From Mammaliicoccus stepanovicii (GTDB taxonomy: Bacteria; Bacillota; Bacilli; Staphylococcales; Staphylococcaceae), in contig NZ_PPQZ01000106.1 in NCBI RefSeq assembly GCF_002902525.1, positions 19,049 to 60,866 of the forward strand: a stretch of 41,818 bases of DNA, in the 5' to 3' direction. The position numbers and the translations under genes are program-made. The notes beneath the pieces were generated by a model. It saw only the letters and a list, made by a program, of their open reading frames with translations. It did no database searches and was not told the origin of the DNA. Of this stretch, positions 1-9,979 are shown piece by piece. Positions within the stretch are counted from its first letter, which is position 1; each line of letters opens with the position of its first letter.

Positions 1-80
1 ATCATAAGATTTTAAGAATGGGAGTCAGTTTTGTTTATTAAAAGTTCAGAATTTAATTGTGGTCAAGTACTATTGATAAT

Positions 81-89
81 TGCTATAAT
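81..89 (+). promoter_or_regulatory. Extended -10 promoter for rsh
   Basis: The sequence TGCTATAAT at 81-89 is a consensus extended -10 element, about 40 bases before the rsh start. The best -35 candidate is TGGTCA at 60-65 with an 18-base spacer, which is only a partial match. Nothing else is recognisable in bases 1-130; the stretch is probably the gap after the preceding gene. The ribosome binding site GAGGTGGTG (116-124) is clear. Confidence 0.55.
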
Positions 90-130
90 AGTAATATTAA
101 AGAGAATTACTCTCACGAGGTGGTGTCCCT

Positions 131-2320
131 ATGAATAAAGAATATCCTTATAGTGCAGATGATGTATTGTATAAAGCTAAAAGTTACTTATCAGAAGAGG
201 CTTATAATCTAGTTGTAAAGAGTTATAATTTAGCCTTTAAAGCACATCAGGGTCAAATTAGAAAAAATAATTTACCTTATATCATGCATCCAATACAGGT
301 TGCAGGTATCTTAACTGAAATGAAATTGGATGGTCCTACTATAGTAGCAGGTTTTTTACATGATGTTATTGAGGATACACCTTATACATATGATGATCTT
401 GTTGAAATGTTTAATGAAGAAGTAGCCATTATCGTTGACGGTGTTACTAAATTAAAAAAAGTTAAATATAAATCTAAAGAAACACAACAAGCAGAAAATC
501 ATCGTAAATTATTTATCGCAATAGCTAAAGATGTCCGAGTGATACTTGTTAAATTAGCAGATAGGCTACACAATATTAGAACTTTAAAGGCAATGCCAAA
601 AGAAAAACAAAAGCGAATTGCTAAAGAAACGCTTGAAATCTATGCACCATTAGCACATAGATTAGGTATTAATACAATTAAATGGGAATTAGAAGACATT
701 TCATTAAGATATATTGATAGTGTTCAATATTTTAGAATAGTTAATCTAATGAAGAAAAAAAGAAGTGAGCGAGAAACGTATATTTCGAATGCCATTAGAG
801 ATATTGAGAATGAAATGGTTGAAATGGGGATAACAGGTGACATTAGTGGTCGACCTAAACACATTTATAGTATTTATCGAAAAATGGTCAAACAAAAGAA
901 ACAATTCGAGCAAATATTCGATTTATTAGCTATTCGTGTTATCGTGCCATCAATTAAAGATTGTTATGCTGTTCTTGGACTCGTGCATACGCTTTGGAAA
1001 CCAATGCCAGGAAGATTTAAAGATTATATTGCGATGCCTAAACAGAACATGTATCAATCATTACATACAACCGTAGTAGGCCCAAATGGAGACCCTCTAG
1101 AAATTCAAATTAGAACATTTGAAATGCATGAAATTGCAGAGCATGGTGTTGCAGCTCACTGGGCATACAAAGAAGGTAAAAATTTAAGCACTAAATCTGA
1201 AGAATACTTACAAAAAATGAGTTGGCTACAAGAAATAGCAGAAACTGACAATACTTCTCCAGATGCTGAAGAGTTTATGGAATCATTAAAGTATGACTTA
1301 CAAAGTGATAAAGTTTATGTGTTCACGCCAGAAAGTGATGTTGTAGAACTTCCTTATGGGGCAGTTCCAATTGATTTTGCATATGCAGTGCACAGTGAAG
1401 TAGGTAACAAAATGATTGGTGCGAAAGTTAATGGCAAAATAGTACCAATTGATTTTAAATTAACGACAGGTGATATCGTTGAAATTCGAACGAGTAAACA
1501 TTCTTATGGGCCAAGTCGTGACTGGTTAAAAATTGTTCGCTCCTCAAGTGCTAAAAGTAAAATCAGAAGTTTCTTTAAAAAACAGGATCGCTCTGCAAAT
1601 ATTGAAAAAGGCAAATTTATGATAGAAGCTGAAATACGGGAGCAAGGATTTAATGTTGATGATGTCCTTACTCATGATAATGTTAAAGCAGTTAACGATA
1701 AATATAATTTTTCAAGTGAAGAAGATTTATTTGCTGCAGTAGGATTTGGTGGTATTACATCATTACAAGCAGTTAATCGTCTGTCTGAAAAAATTCGATT
1801 AGAGCGTAAGAAACAAACATTAAATCAAGTTCAAGAAGTTAATAAGTCTATTCCTATTAAGAAAGATATAAGCACAGAAACAGGTGTTTATGTTGAAGGT
1901 TTAGATAATATGCTGATTAAATTATCAAAATGCTGTAACCCAATACCAGGTGATGATATTATTGGATACATCACTAAAGGACATGGTGTCAAAGTTCATA
2001 GAAAAGACTGTCCTAATATAGTGAATGAAACCGATAGATTAATTGATGTCGAATGGGTTAAGAATACAAACGAACAGAAAAAATACCAAGTGGATTTAGA
2101 AATCACTGGATATGATCGAAACGGCTTATTAAACGAAGTATTACAAGTAGTAAATGCTATTAAAGTACAATTAGTGAAAGTCTCTGGTAAAGCAGATATT
2201 GATAAGAATGCAGTAATTAATATCAGTGTTATGGTCAAAAATGTTAACGATGTATACAAAATAGTAGATAGAATTAAACAACTAGGAGATATTTATACAG
2301 TTAGTCGTGTATGGAATTAA
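131..2320 (+). CDS. rsh: Bifunctional (p)ppGpp synthetase/hydrolase Rsh (RelA/SpoT)
   Basis: The 729-residue protein is the long RelA/SpoT homologue that makes and degrades the stringent-response alarmone (p)ppGpp at the ribosome. The N-terminal HD hydrolase is intact: R44, H53, H77-D78 and E81-D82 are present. The synthetase domain runs from about 237 to 350 and includes [20 protein letters not shown] and the catalytic EIQIRT near residue 324. A TGS domain (about 394-455), a Cys-rich zinc-finger-like region with [10 protein letters not shown] and HRKDCPN (about 595-630) and a C-terminal ACT domain (about 652-727) follow. Length and domain order are typical of a full bifunctional enzyme. The stop codon lies just before the ribosome binding site of dtd, so the two genes are likely co-transcribed. 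Confidence 0.96.
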   Translation: MNKEYPYSADDVLYKAKSYLSEEAYNLVVKSYNLAFKAHQGQIRKNNLPYIMHPIQVAGILTEMKLDGPTIVAGFLHDVIEDTPYTYDDLVEMFNEEVAIIVDGVTKLKKVKYKSKETQQAENHRKLFIAIAKDVRVILVKLADRLHNIRTLKAMPKEKQKRIAKETLEIYAPLAHRLGINTIKWELEDISLRYIDSVQYFRIVNLMKKKRSERETYISNAIRDIENEMVEMGITGDISGRPKHIYSIYRKMVKQKKQFEQIFDLLAIRVIVPSIKDCYAVLGLVHTLWKPMPGRFKDYIAMPKQNMYQSLHTTVVGPNGDPLEIQIRTFEMHEIAEHGVAAHWAYKEGKNLSTKSEEYLQKMSWLQEIAETDNTSPDAEEFMESLKYDLQSDKVYVFTPESDVVELPYGAVPIDFAYAVHSEVGNKMIGAKVNGKIVPIDFKLTTGDIVEIRTSKHSYGPSRDWLKIVRSSSAKSKIRSFFKKQDRSANIEKGKFMIEAEIREQGFNVDDVLTHDNVKAVNDKYNFSSEEDLFAAVGFGGITSLQAVNRLSEKIRLERKKQTLNQVQEVNKSIPIKKDISTETGVYVEGLDNMLIKLSKCCNPIPGDDIIGYITKGHGVKVHRKDCPNIVNETDRLIDVEWVKNTNEQKKYQVDLEITGYDRNGLLNEVLQVVNAIKVQLVKVSGKADIDKNAVINISVMVKNVNDVYKIVDRIKQLGDIYTVSRVWN

Positions 2321-2331
2321 GAGGTGATTTT

Positions 2332-2784
2332 TTGAAAGTAGTTTTGCAAAAAGTAAGTCAAGCAAAAGTAACAACAGAAAATATAGAAAATGAAATTGAG
2401 CAAGGATTTTTGTTGTTAGTAGGTGTCGGACAAACTTCAAATTATAAAGATGCAGAAGCTATCGCTCGAAAAATTGCAAAAACAAGAATTTTTGAAGATA
2501 GTGACGGTAAGATGAACTTAGATATACATCAAGTAAATGGTGAAATATTATCAATTTCACAATTTACAATTTATGCATCTGTAAAAAAGGGTAATAGACC
2601 TGGTTTTACAGATGCTATGTCACCAGATGAGGCAAACAAAATATACCAATACTTTAATGAACAATTAAAATCACATGGAGTTAATGTGAAAACAGGTGAA
2701 TTTGGTGCCCATATGGATGTTTCATTAATTAATGATGGACCAATTACTATTATTTTTGAAAGTAAGGATGGTATCATTCAATGA
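2332..2784 (+). CDS. dtd: D-aminoacyl-tRNA deacylase
   Basis: This 150-residue enzyme removes D-amino acids (and glycine from tRNA-Ala) wrongly attached to tRNA. The family hallmark SQFTIYASVKKGNRPGF and the C-terminal Gly-Pro cross-subunit motif in NDGPITIIFE are both present, so the active site of the dimer looks complete. I place the start at TTG 2332 rather than ATG 2311: the ribosome binding site GAGGTGA lies at 2321-2327, just ahead of the TTG, and the ATG lies inside the end of rsh. The resulting length and N-terminus (M-K-V-V-L-Q) match the family. The stop overlaps the lytH start in an ATGA arrangement, which suggests translational coupling. Confidence 0.94.
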   Translation: MKVVLQKVSQAKVTTENIENEIEQGFLLLVGVGQTSNYKDAEAIARKIAKTRIFEDSDGKMNLDIHQVNGEILSISQFTIYASVKKGNRPGFTDAMSPDEANKIYQYFNEQLKSHGVNVKTGEFGAHMDVSLINDGPITIIFESKDGIIQ

Positions 2785-3653
2785 ACCGAATCAACTTGTG
2801 GTTTAAAAAGTATAAACTAAAGCCAATCCCTGTAATTAGTGTAGCAGTTATAGTCATCATATTATTGATTGTCTTAATTAAAATGCTAATACCAAACGAT
2901 GTAGAACCTAAATCATTATCCATGATTGAAGATGGGGAACTGAGAACTGGACCAGCAGCATATTATCCTATCATCTTTGAGGTTAAAGATGGTGACAAAT
3001 TCGAAATTACCGATAGAAAAGGTAAATGGTTTGAAGTCACTAACGATGATAACGAAAAAGGTTGGATAGCAGGTTGGCATACGAATCTAGATATTAAAGA
3101 AGATGTAAATCCCGTGGCAAAACCTTTAAAAGGAAAAACAATCATACTAGATCCAGGACACGGTGGTGGTGACCAAGGCGCTTCAAGTTCAAAACATAAA
3201 AATGTCACTGAAAAAGAAATAACGCTTAAGACTGCACAAGAATTAGAAGAAATGTTAAAATCTGAAGGTGCAAAAGTCAAAATGACCCGTACTAAAGATG
3301 AGTATGTTAAATTGAAAGACCGTCAAGGAGATGGTGATGTATTCATAAGTATTCATAATGACGCACTTGATTCTTCAGGTCCACATGGCGTGACCGTTTA
3401 CTATCATCATGATACGCAACAAGACTTTGCCAAAACTTTGCACACTTCTATTAACCAAAAATCAATTTTATCTGATAGAGGCGTAAGAAATGAGAATTTC
3501 CAAGTGATTAGACAAACTAAAATGCCAGCAGTTTTATTAGAATTGGGTTATATTAGTAATCCAACAGATGAAGATTTGATTGCTGATAGAAAATATAGAC
3601 ATATTGTAGAAACAGGGATTGTAGATGGTTTGAAAGTATACTTTTCAAATTAA
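2781..3653 (+). CDS. lytH: Cell-wall N-acetylmuramoyl-L-alanine amidase LytH
   Basis: The 290-residue protein is a membrane-anchored amidase that removes stem peptides from peptidoglycan; in S. aureus LytH works with the polytopic partner ActH to control where new wall is built. One N-terminal membrane segment lies at about 16-37. A bacterial SH3 domain (about 45-105) precedes the Amidase_3 domain (about 118-288). Zinc and catalytic residues are visible: H127 in LDPGHGGG, E144, H192 in ISIHNDA and the catalytic glutamate E254 in LLELGYIS. The position between dtd and hisS is the same as in S. aureus. The start overlaps the dtd stop by four bases. No convincing intrinsic terminator follows. 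Confidence 0.93.
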   Translation: MNRINLWFKKYKLKPIPVISVAVIVIILLIVLIKMLIPNDVEPKSLSMIEDGELRTGPAAYYPIIFEVKDGDKFEITDRKGKWFEVTNDDNEKGWIAGWHTNLDIKEDVNPVAKPLKGKTIILDPGHGGGDQGASSSKHKNVTEKEITLKTAQELEEMLKSEGAKVKMTRTKDEYVKLKDRQGDGDVFISIHNDALDSSGPHGVTVYYHHDTQQDFAKTLHTSINQKSILSDRGVRNENFQVIRQTKMPAVLLELGYISNPTDEDLIADRKYRHIVETGIVDGLKVYFSN

Positions 3654-3656
3654 AGA

Positions 3657-3685
3657 TTGACTCATAAACGTATTGGGTTTAATAT
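3657..3685 (+). promoter_or_regulatory. Sigma-A promoter for the hisS T-box transcript
   Basis: TTGACT at 3657-3662 and TAATAT at 3680-3685 are separated by 17 bases. They begin immediately after the lytH stop codon, so transcription should start near 3692 and run through the T-box leader into hisS-aspS. Confidence 0.65.
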
Positions 3686-3691
3686 AAGTAT

Positions 3692-3947
3692 AAATTACGA
3701 ATGAATTATATACCGTTTATTCTTGAATAGAATACTAAATTAGCTGAAACAGAGAATATGACATATGCTGAAAGTTATATAGAGGCTAAGTATTTTAAGA
3801 ACACAAGAAGAGGGAATCTTATGAAAGTAAGATCGGTTTACACCCGTTATCATGTTGATGAGTGAGTATTCTATATTTAGAATGCTAATTAGGGTGGCAA
3901 CACGGAAATTTCGTCCCTTGTATGTGAGAACATACAAGGGACTTTTT
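3692..3947 (+). promoter_or_regulatory. T-box riboswitch of hisS-aspS (His-specific)
   Basis: This roughly 255-base untranslated leader carries the T-box sequence AGGGTGGCAACACGG at 3891-3905, whose bulge pairs with the free CCA end of uncharged tRNA. Directly downstream is an intrinsic terminator: a 12-bp stem 3913-3924/3931-3942 with a six-base loop followed by TTTTT. A candidate specifier triplet CAC (His) lies at 3802-3804, preceded by GAA and followed by A, the usual layout of the specifier loop. Uncharged tRNA-His should stabilise the antiterminator and let transcription continue into hisS and aspS. The T-box and terminator are clear; the exact specifier is inferred from position and the downstream gene. 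Confidence 0.92.
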
Positions 3948-3969
3948 ATATTTTAAAGGAGGAAATTAA

Positions 3970-5235
3970 ATGATAAATATACCACGTGGTACACAAGACA
4001 TATTACCTAAAGACACATATAAATGGCAATTTATAGAGAATAAATTACATGAGTTAATGAAACTATATAATTATAAAGAAATTAGAACGCCAATTTTTGA
4101 AAGCACTGAATTATTTAGTAGAGGTGTTGGTGATTCTACTGATGTCGTACAAAAAGAAATGTATACATTTAAAGATAAAGGCGATCGTAGTATTACATTG
4201 AGACCTGAAGGAACTGCTGGTGTTGTCAGAAGTTTCATAGAAAACAAAATGCAAGGTGATCCAAATCAACCAGTTAAATTATATTATAACGGGCCAATGT
4301 TTAGATATGAACGAAAACAAAAAGGGCGCTATCGTCAATTTGTACAATTTGGTGTCGAAGCAATCGGTTCTGAAAACCCTGCAATTGATGTAGAAATTAT
4401 TTCTATGCTCGTACACATCTATAAATCTTTTGGTTTAAAAGATTTAAAACTAGTTATTAATAGTATTGGTGATGCAGAGTCAAGAGCTGAATATACAAAA
4501 GCACTTCAAACGCATTTTGAACCGGTTATAGATACTTTCTGTAATGATTGCCAAAACAGATTGTATACAAATCCTATGCGTATATTGGACTGTAAAGTAG
4601 ATCGTGATAAAGAAGCAGTTAAAAATGCTCCGAAAATTACAGACTATTTAAATGACTATTCTAAGCAATACTTTGAAGAAGTCAAAACGTTACTTGATGA
4701 ATTAGGTATTGAATATGAAATTGATACTAATTTAGTTAGAGGTTTAGATTATTACACACACACTGCATTCGAAGTAATGAGTAACGCAGAAGGATTTGGT
4801 GCAATTACTACTTTATGTGGTGGTGGACGATACAATGGTTTATTAGAACTATTAGATGGACCTAAAGAAACAGGGATTGGATTTGCATTAAGTATTGAGA
4901 GATTATTATTAGCATTAGAAGCAGAAGGAATTGAAATTGAACAAGAAGAGTCTATTGATTTATTCATTGCGACAATGGGAGATCAAGCAGAAAAGTATTC
5001 AATTTCATTAATTAATAAATTAAGACATTCAGGAATTAGTTGCGATAAAGACTATTTAGGACGTAAATTAAAAGGTCAAATGAAACAAGCAGATCGACTT
5101 AATGCAGTTCATACAATCGTGTTAGGTGACGATGAATTACAAAAAGAACAAGTTGAAGTGAAAAATATGAAAACCGGTGAGAATACAACGGTTTCATTTA
5201 AAGAATTAGAGCAATATTTAAAGGAGAAATCATAA
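3970..5235 (+). CDS. hisS: Histidyl-tRNA synthetase
   Basis: This 421-residue class II synthetase charges tRNA-His with histidine. The N-terminal PRGTQDILP motif, motif 2 ([13 protein letters not shown]), the HisRS-specific histidine-binding loop [11 protein letters not shown] and the GGGRYNGL loop are all visible; the C-terminal anticodon-binding domain spans about 330-421. Length is normal for the family. AAAGGAGG at 3955-3962 sets the start. The stop TAA overlaps the aspS ATG by one base, so the two are co-translated. Expression is controlled by the T-box leader ahead of the gene, so aspS is also under histidine control. Confidence 0.97.
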   Translation: MINIPRGTQDILPKDTYKWQFIENKLHELMKLYNYKEIRTPIFESTELFSRGVGDSTDVVQKEMYTFKDKGDRSITLRPEGTAGVVRSFIENKMQGDPNQPVKLYYNGPMFRYERKQKGRYRQFVQFGVEAIGSENPAIDVEIISMLVHIYKSFGLKDLKLVINSIGDAESRAEYTKALQTHFEPVIDTFCNDCQNRLYTNPMRILDCKVDRDKEAVKNAPKITDYLNDYSKQYFEEVKTLLDELGIEYEIDTNLVRGLDYYTHTAFEVMSNAEGFGAITTLCGGGRYNGLLELLDGPKETGIGFALSIERLLLALEAEGIEIEQEESIDLFIATMGDQAEKYSISLINKLRHSGISCDKDYLGRKLKGQMKQADRLNAVHTIVLGDDELQKEQVEVKNMKTGENTTVSFKELEQYLKEKS

Positions 5236-7007
5236 TGAATAAAAGAACAACTTATTGTGGAACAGTAGATGAATCATTTATCGGACAAACTGTTATATTA
5301 AATGGATGGGTACAAAAAAGACGTGACCTTGGAGGATTAATATTTATTGATTTGAGAGACCGTGAAGGTATTGTACAAATCGTATTCAATCCTGATTTCT
5401 CAGAAGAAGCATTACAAGTAGCTGAAAAGGTAAGATCTGAATATGTTATACAAGTTAAGGGTCTAGTTTCTAAACGAGATGAACAAGCAATTAATGACAA
5501 AATAAATACCGGAAAAATTGAAGTTCAAGTTTCTGAAATTCAAATTTTGAATGAATCTGAAACACCACCATTTTCTATAACAGATAATACTGAAATTGAT
5601 GAAAATGTTCGATTGAAATATCGCTATATTGATTTAAGAAGAGAAAGTTTGGCGCAAACTTTTAAAATGAGACACCAAATTACACGTTCAGTTAGAAATT
5701 ATTTAGATGAAGGTGAATTTTACGAAGTTGAAACGCCAGTTCTTACGAAGTCAACGCCAGAAGGTGCTAGAGATTATTTAGTACCATCACGTGTACATGA
5801 TGGAGAATTTTATGCATTACCTCAGTCTCCTCAAATATTTAAACAATTATTAATGATAGGTGGATTTGATAAATATTATCAAATTGTTAAATGTTTTAGA
5901 GACGAAGACTTAAGAGCAGATAGACAACCTGAATTTACACAAATTGATATTGAAATGAGTTTCGTTGATCAAGAAGATGTAATGAAGATGAATGAAGGTC
6001 TTATGAAACGTATTATGAAAGATGTTAAAGGCATTGACATTACAACACCATTTCCACGTATGACATATGCAGAAGCTATGGATAGATATGGTATAGATAA
6101 GCCTGATACTAGATTTGGTATGGAATTAATTAATTTATCTGACTTAGCATCAAAAATGGAATTTAAAGTATTCAAATCAGCAGTTGAAAATGGTGGAGAA
6201 GTAAAAGCAATTGTTGTTGAAGATGGTGCAAATGATTACTCAAGAAAAGACATTGATCAACTACAAGCATTTACGAGTATATATGGCGCTAAAGGTTTGG
6301 CATGGGTTAAAGTAACTGAAGAAGGTTTGAACGGTCCTATTAGTAAATTCTTTGATGAAACTTATACAGAAGAATTATTAAGCAAAACAAATGCATCTTC
6401 AGGAGATTTAATATTATTTGTCGCTGACAAAAAAGACATCGTAGCAGCAAGTCTAGCGCAACTTAGAAATAAATTAGGTAAAGAGCGTGGTTTAATTGAT
6501 CCTAACCAATATAATTTCTTATGGGTTACAGATTGGCCACTATTTGAATATGATGAAGAAGCAGATAGATATGTTGCTGCGCATCATCCGTTTACTGCAC
6601 CTAAAAAAGAACATATAGAAATGTTAGAAACTGACCCAACAAATGTAGAAGCTAACGCATATGATATCGTATTAAATGGTTTTGAACTTGGAGGAGGTTC
6701 AATCAGAATCCATAAAGCTGACTTACAAGAAAAAATGTTCAAAGCATTAGGATTTACAGAAGAACAAGCTCAAGAGCAATTCGGTTTCTTAATTGAAGCA
6801 TTTAAATACGGAGCGCCACCACATGGTGGTATTGCGCTTGGATTAGATAGATTAGTTATGCTTCTATCAGGAAGAACGAATTTAAGAGATACGATTGCAT
6901 TTCCTAAGACAGCTAGTGCATCATGTCTATTAACAGATGCTCCAAGTGAAGTATCGACTAGTCAACTACATGAGTTACATTTGAAATTAGATTTAGAAGA
7001 AAAATAA
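5235..7007 (+). CDS. aspS: Aspartyl-tRNA synthetase
   Basis: This 590-residue bacterial-type class IIb synthetase attaches aspartate to tRNA-Asp. The N-terminal OB-fold anticodon domain (about 1-105) is followed by the catalytic core. Motif 2 ([20 protein letters not shown]) and motif 3 ([20 protein letters not shown]) are intact, and the bacterial GAD insertion domain lies between them (about 290-420). The start overlaps the hisS stop by one base and the ribosome binding site AAGGAG (5221-5226) lies inside hisS. Second gene of the T-box-controlled hisS-aspS operon. Whether it is discriminating or also charges tRNA-Asn cannot be read from the sequence alone. Confidence 0.97.
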   Translation: MNKRTTYCGTVDESFIGQTVILNGWVQKRRDLGGLIFIDLRDREGIVQIVFNPDFSEEALQVAEKVRSEYVIQVKGLVSKRDEQAINDKINTGKIEVQVSEIQILNESETPPFSITDNTEIDENVRLKYRYIDLRRESLAQTFKMRHQITRSVRNYLDEGEFYEVETPVLTKSTPEGARDYLVPSRVHDGEFYALPQSPQIFKQLLMIGGFDKYYQIVKCFRDEDLRADRQPEFTQIDIEMSFVDQEDVMKMNEGLMKRIMKDVKGIDITTPFPRMTYAEAMDRYGIDKPDTRFGMELINLSDLASKMEFKVFKSAVENGGEVKAIVVEDGANDYSRKDIDQLQAFTSIYGAKGLAWVKVTEEGLNGPISKFFDETYTEELLSKTNASSGDLILFVADKKDIVAASLAQLRNKLGKERGLIDPNQYNFLWVTDWPLFEYDEEADRYVAAHHPFTAPKKEHIEMLETDPTNVEANAYDIVLNGFELGGGSIRIHKADLQEKMFKALGFTEEQAQEQFGFLIEAFKYGAPPHGGIALGLDRLVMLLSGRTNLRDTIAFPKTASASCLLTDAPSEVSTSQLHELHLKLDLEEK

Positions 7008-7022
7008 GCAAAGCCAAAATAC

Positions 7023-7050
7023 TTGTTATTTGAATGTTTTGTGATAAAAT
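7023..7050 (+). promoter_or_regulatory. Probable promoter of 6S RNA
   Basis: TTGTTA at 7023-7028 and TAAAAT at 7045-7050 are separated by 16 bases. The elements lie just after the aspS stop and would start transcription near 7057, at the 5' edge of the 6S RNA region. Confidence 0.5.
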
Positions 7051-7056
7051 ATATTT

Positions 7057-7290
7057 ATAAGGTAGTCATCTGAAGTGTTCGAAATAAGCTTTATATATTT
7101 TGACCTAACACTTTTTGATCAGGGAGCCAGATAGGTTTTCTTAATAGCGCATACGCCTCGCAAGGAGGACATGCAAAATAAGAAACAGGGCACCCACCTG
7201 TATTTAGCAGGCCAAAATGATCTAGCACTTTTTATTACGGCACAATCGGATTCTATCGGTACGCAAGACTTTATGTCTTGCGTATTTTTG
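7057..7290 (+). ncRNA. ssrS: 6S RNA
   Basis: A 300-base gap between aspS and tcdA has its own promoter and ends in a strong intrinsic terminator: a 9-bp stem 7261-7269/7275-7283 followed by ATTTTT. This is the conserved location of 6S RNA in Bacillus and Staphylococcus, where the RNA binds sigma-A RNA polymerase in stationary phase by mimicking an open promoter. The 5' segment GAAGTG (7072-7077) can pair with CACTTT in the 3' part (7227-7232), and a central hairpin CCTC/GAGG (7156-7159/7165-7168) is visible, in keeping with a long rod. I identify it mainly by position, length and terminator; both ends are approximate. Confidence 0.8.
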
Positions 7291-7311
7291 TGTAAAGGAG
7301 TAAATAAAATT

Positions 7312-8079
7312 ATGAAGCATCAATTTTCTAGAAATGAATTAGCAATTGGTAAAGAAGGATTGGATCTACTTAAAAGTAAAACGGTCGTTGTTTTAGGTGT
7401 TGGAGGAGTTGGCTCCTTTGCTGCTGAAGCATTAGCTAGAACGAATATTGGACATATTATATTAATAGATAAAGATGATGTTGATATTACGAATGTTAAT
7501 CGCCAACTACATGCGTTGACCACTACTATTGGACAATCGAAAGTAGATTTAATGGAAGAAAGAATTAAACTAATTAATCCTGACTGTAAAGTAACGCCAT
7601 TACATATGTTCTATACTGAAGATACATATGAAGCATTATTCAACGAATATAAGATAGACTATATCGTTGATGCTAGCGATACTATCATGTATAAAGTACA
7701 TCTTATGAAAGAATGTTTAGAAAGAAATATAGATGTGATCTCAAGTATGGGCGCTGCAAATAAGACAGACCCAACTAAATTTGAGATAGCAGATATATCG
7801 AAGACGCATACTGATCCTATGGCGAAAATTATTCGACTTAAATTAAGAAAAATGGGCATCAAAAAAGGTATAAATGTTGTCTTTAGTGATGAAAGCCCAA
7901 TTGTGGTAAGAGAAGATGTAAAAGATAAGATTGGCGACAAAAACGCTAAAGTTAGAAAAGCGCAATTGCCTCCTTCATCTAATGCATTTGTTCCAAGTGT
8001 AGTAGGGCTAATATGTGCAAGTTATGTTGTTAATCAAATTTTGAAAGATATTCCAATGAAGAGAATTAAAGATAAATAA
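7312..8079 (+). CDS. tcdA: tRNA threonylcarbamoyladenosine dehydratase TcdA
   Basis: This 255-residue ThiF/E1-like enzyme uses ATP to cyclise t6A37 to ct6A37 in tRNAs reading ANN codons. The nucleotide-binding motif GVGGVGSFAAEAL is near the N-terminus, followed by IDKDDVDITNVNRQ with the conserved Asp, Asn and Arg of adenylating E1-like proteins, and DASDTIMYKVHL. I start at ATG 7312, which has AAAGGAG at 7294-7300; this gives the family's usual N-terminus (KHQFSRNELAIGKEG). An in-frame ATG at 7171 also exists but lies inside the 6S RNA gene. A strong bidirectional terminator separates the gene from convergent rarA. Confidence 0.94.
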   Translation: MKHQFSRNELAIGKEGLDLLKSKTVVVLGVGGVGSFAAEALARTNIGHIILIDKDDVDITNVNRQLHALTTTIGQSKVDLMEERIKLINPDCKVTPLHMFYTEDTYEALFNEYKIDYIVDASDTIMYKVHLMKECLERNIDVISSMGAANKTDPTKFEIADISKTHTDPMAKIIRLKLRKMGIKKGINVVFSDESPIVVREDVKDKIGDKNAKVRKAQLPPSSNAFVPSVVGLICASYVVNQILKDIPMKRIKDK

Positions 8080-8105
8080 TATGAACTCACATTACAATGT
8101 GTATC

Positions 8106-8157
8106 AAATAAAGCCACGTTATATTCAAGTTGTTATGAATATAACGTGGCTTTATTT
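8106..8157. terminator. Bidirectional terminator between tcdA and rarA
   Basis: A perfect inverted repeat of about 22 bp (8106-8127 with 8136-8157, eight-base loop) sits between the convergent genes. The outer part is A-rich on the left and T-rich on the right, so it can terminate transcription from both sides. Confidence 0.9.
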
Positions 8158-9420
8158 TTATTTTTTTAAATTCTGATATACTTCTGCAAATTTTTGTTCT
8201 GCTTTGGATGTCGTTTTCGGTTGATAATACTTCTTGTTTTTTAAAGTATCAGGTAAATATTGTTGTTCAACATAACCATTTTCATAATTATGTGGATACT
8301 TGTAGCCAATTGCATTACCTAATTCTTTTGCACCTTGATAATGACCATCTTTAAGATGTTTAGGTACAAGTCCAGCTTTACCGTTTCTTATATCTGAAAG
8401 AGCAGCATCTATTGAGGTTACAGTAGAATTGGATTTTGGTGATAAACATAATTCTATAACTGCTTGGCTAAGTGGAATTCTTGCCTCGGGAAATCCTAAA
8501 CGTTCACTCGCTTCAATGGCAGATAATGTTCTACTTGCAGCACCAGGTGATGCGAGACCAATATCTTCGAAACTTATAACTAATAATCTTCTTGTTATTG
8601 CAGGTAAATCGCCACCTTCAATCAGTCTAGCCAAATAATGTAGCGCTGCATCAACATCACTACCACGAATTGATTTTTGGAATGCACTCATCACATCATA
8701 ATGTTGATCGCCATCTTTATCGTATTGAAAAGCACTTTTTTGCATACAGACTTCTGCATCTTCAATCGTAACATGTCTAACACCATGTGTTTCTTCAGCA
8801 CTTAGTACCGCGAGCTCTAACGCATTCAATGCACTTCTGACATCTCCGTAACTGGAATCTGCAAAGTATTCAATTGCTTCTTGATCAACTTTAGGAGCAT
8901 ACGATAACAAGCCATTCTCTTCGTCATTTAAAGCTCTATTTAGCGCTTCCATAATATTTTCTTTATCTAATGGATATAATTCGAATATTTGCGCTCTACT
9001 TCTAATGGCAGGATTAATTGCATGGTATGGATTTGAAGTTGTGGCTCCGATTAATACAATTTTGCCTGATTCTAGATGAGGCAATAAGAAATCTTGTTTA
9101 GCTTTATCCAATCTGTGTATTTCATCAAGCAATAAAATAACTTGTCCTGACATTTTAGCTTCTTCAACTACAAGTTGCATATCTTTTTTTGTATTAGTAA
9201 CTGCGTTTAGTTGTCTGAACTTGTATTGTGTACTTCCTGCTATCGCTTGGGCGATACTTGTTTTTCCTATGCCAGGTGGCCCATAAAAAATCATTGATGT
9301 TAGCCGTTTTGTATTGACCATTCTTCTAATGATTGCTTTTGGTCCTACAAGATGATCTTGACTAATAACGTCATCAATCGTTTTTGGACGCATTCTATAT
9401 GCTAATGGTTCATTTTTCAT
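8158..9420 (-). CDS. rarA: Replication-associated recombination protein RarA (MgsA)
   Basis: This 420-residue AAA+ ATPase belongs to the RarA/MgsA/WRNIP1 family, which acts at stalled replication forks. Walker A GPPGIGKT is at 47-54, Walker B LLLDEIHR at about 97-103, and the sensor region GATTSNP follows; the C-terminal tetramerisation/helical domain contains the family sequence RLLVISFEDIGLASP. Length is normal. It is the only core gene on the - strand in this window and is divergent from cymR with an 87-base gap. AAAGGTTG upstream on the - strand is a usable ribosome binding site. Confidence 0.95.
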   Translation of the reverse strand: MKNEPLAYRMRPKTIDDVISQDHLVGPKAIIRRMVNTKRLTSMIFYGPPGIGKTSIAQAIAGSTQYKFRQLNAVTNTKKDMQLVVEEAKMSGQVILLLDEIHRLDKAKQDFLLPHLESGKIVLIGATTSNPYHAINPAIRSRAQIFELYPLDKENIMEALNRALNDEENGLLSYAPKVDQEAIEYFADSSYGDVRSALNALELAVLSAEETHGVRHVTIEDAEVCMQKSAFQYDKDGDQHYDVMSAFQKSIRGSDVDAALHYLARLIEGGDLPAITRRLLVISFEDIGLASPGAASRTLSAIEASERLGFPEARIPLSQAVIELCLSPKSNSTVTSIDAALSDIRNGKAGLVPKHLKDGHYQGAKELGNAIGYKYPHNYENGYVEQQYLPDTLKNKKYYQPKTTSKAEQKFAEVYQNLKK

Positions 9421-9459
9421 TTATATCAACCTTTCTAATTACTCAAATCGCCTAAAAAA

Positions 9460-9468
9460 TGATAGAAT
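9460..9468 (+). promoter_or_regulatory. Possible extended -10 promoter for cymR
   Basis: TGATAGAAT at 9460-9468 fits an extended -10 element 40 bases before the cymR start. The -35 match (TTACTC, 9439-9444, 18-base spacer) is poor. Weak call. Confidence 0.35.
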
Positions 9469-9507
9469 AAGGTAATAATATTTTTTAGAAAATAAGAGGT
9501 GTAGTAC

Positions 9508-9927
9508 ATGAAAATTTCCACAAAGGGACGATATGGCTTAACACTTATGATATCCTTGACTAAGCGTTATGGTCAAGGATGTACATCCTTAAAGTCAATC
9601 GCAGAAGAAAATAATTTAAGTGATTTATATTTAGAACAATTGGTAGGTCCACTTCGTAATGCTGGTCTCATAAAAAGTGTGAGAGGTGCTAAAGGTGGAT
9701 ATCAATTACAAAAATCACCTTCAGAAATTACAGCTGGAGATGTGATTAGACTATTAGAAGGTCCAATTACGCCAGTTGAAGGGATAGAAGATGAACCACC
9801 AGCTCAACAACAATTATGGATTAGAATTCGAGATGCAGTTAAAGAAGTGTTAGATAATACGACTTTAGAATACTTAGCAAATTACACGAATCAAGAAGAA
9901 TTAGAAGGATATATGTTCTATATTTAA
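9508..9927 (+). CDS. cymR: Rrf2-family cysteine metabolism repressor CymR
   Basis: The 139-residue protein is an Rrf2-type winged-helix regulator. In Bacillus and Staphylococcus, CymR bound to cysteine synthase CysK represses sulfur and cystine uptake genes when cysteine is plentiful. The N-terminal sequence MKISTKGRYGLTLMISL and the recognition region with VRGAKGGYQL are typical. No Cys is present in the region where iron-sulfur Rrf2 proteins (IscR, NsrR) keep three cysteines, which supports CymR over an Fe-S sensor. In related genomes cymR lies next to the iscS-mnmA pair; here about 4 kb of extra genes separate them. GAGGTG at 9497-9502 sets the start. Confidence 0.9.
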   Translation: MKISTKGRYGLTLMISLTKRYGQGCTSLKSIAEENNLSDLYLEQLVGPLRNAGLIKSVRGAKGGYQLQKSPSEITAGDVIRLLEGPITPVEGIEDEPPAQQQLWIRIRDAVKEVLDNTTLEYLANYTNQEELEGYMFYI

Positions 9928-9979
9928 TTAGATTTGTTTTCAGCTTTATTTTTTATTTAACAAATAATATAATATAATG

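Noticed and set aside
2963-3280. 105-codon ORF on the - strand inside lytH
   Set aside because: It overlaps clear lytH coding sequence, has no ribosome binding site and resembles no family.
7171-7311. N-terminally extended TcdA starting at 7171
   Set aside because: The extension lies in the 6S RNA gene and across its terminator, and homologues begin at the MKHQFSRNEL equivalent, which has its own ribosome binding site.
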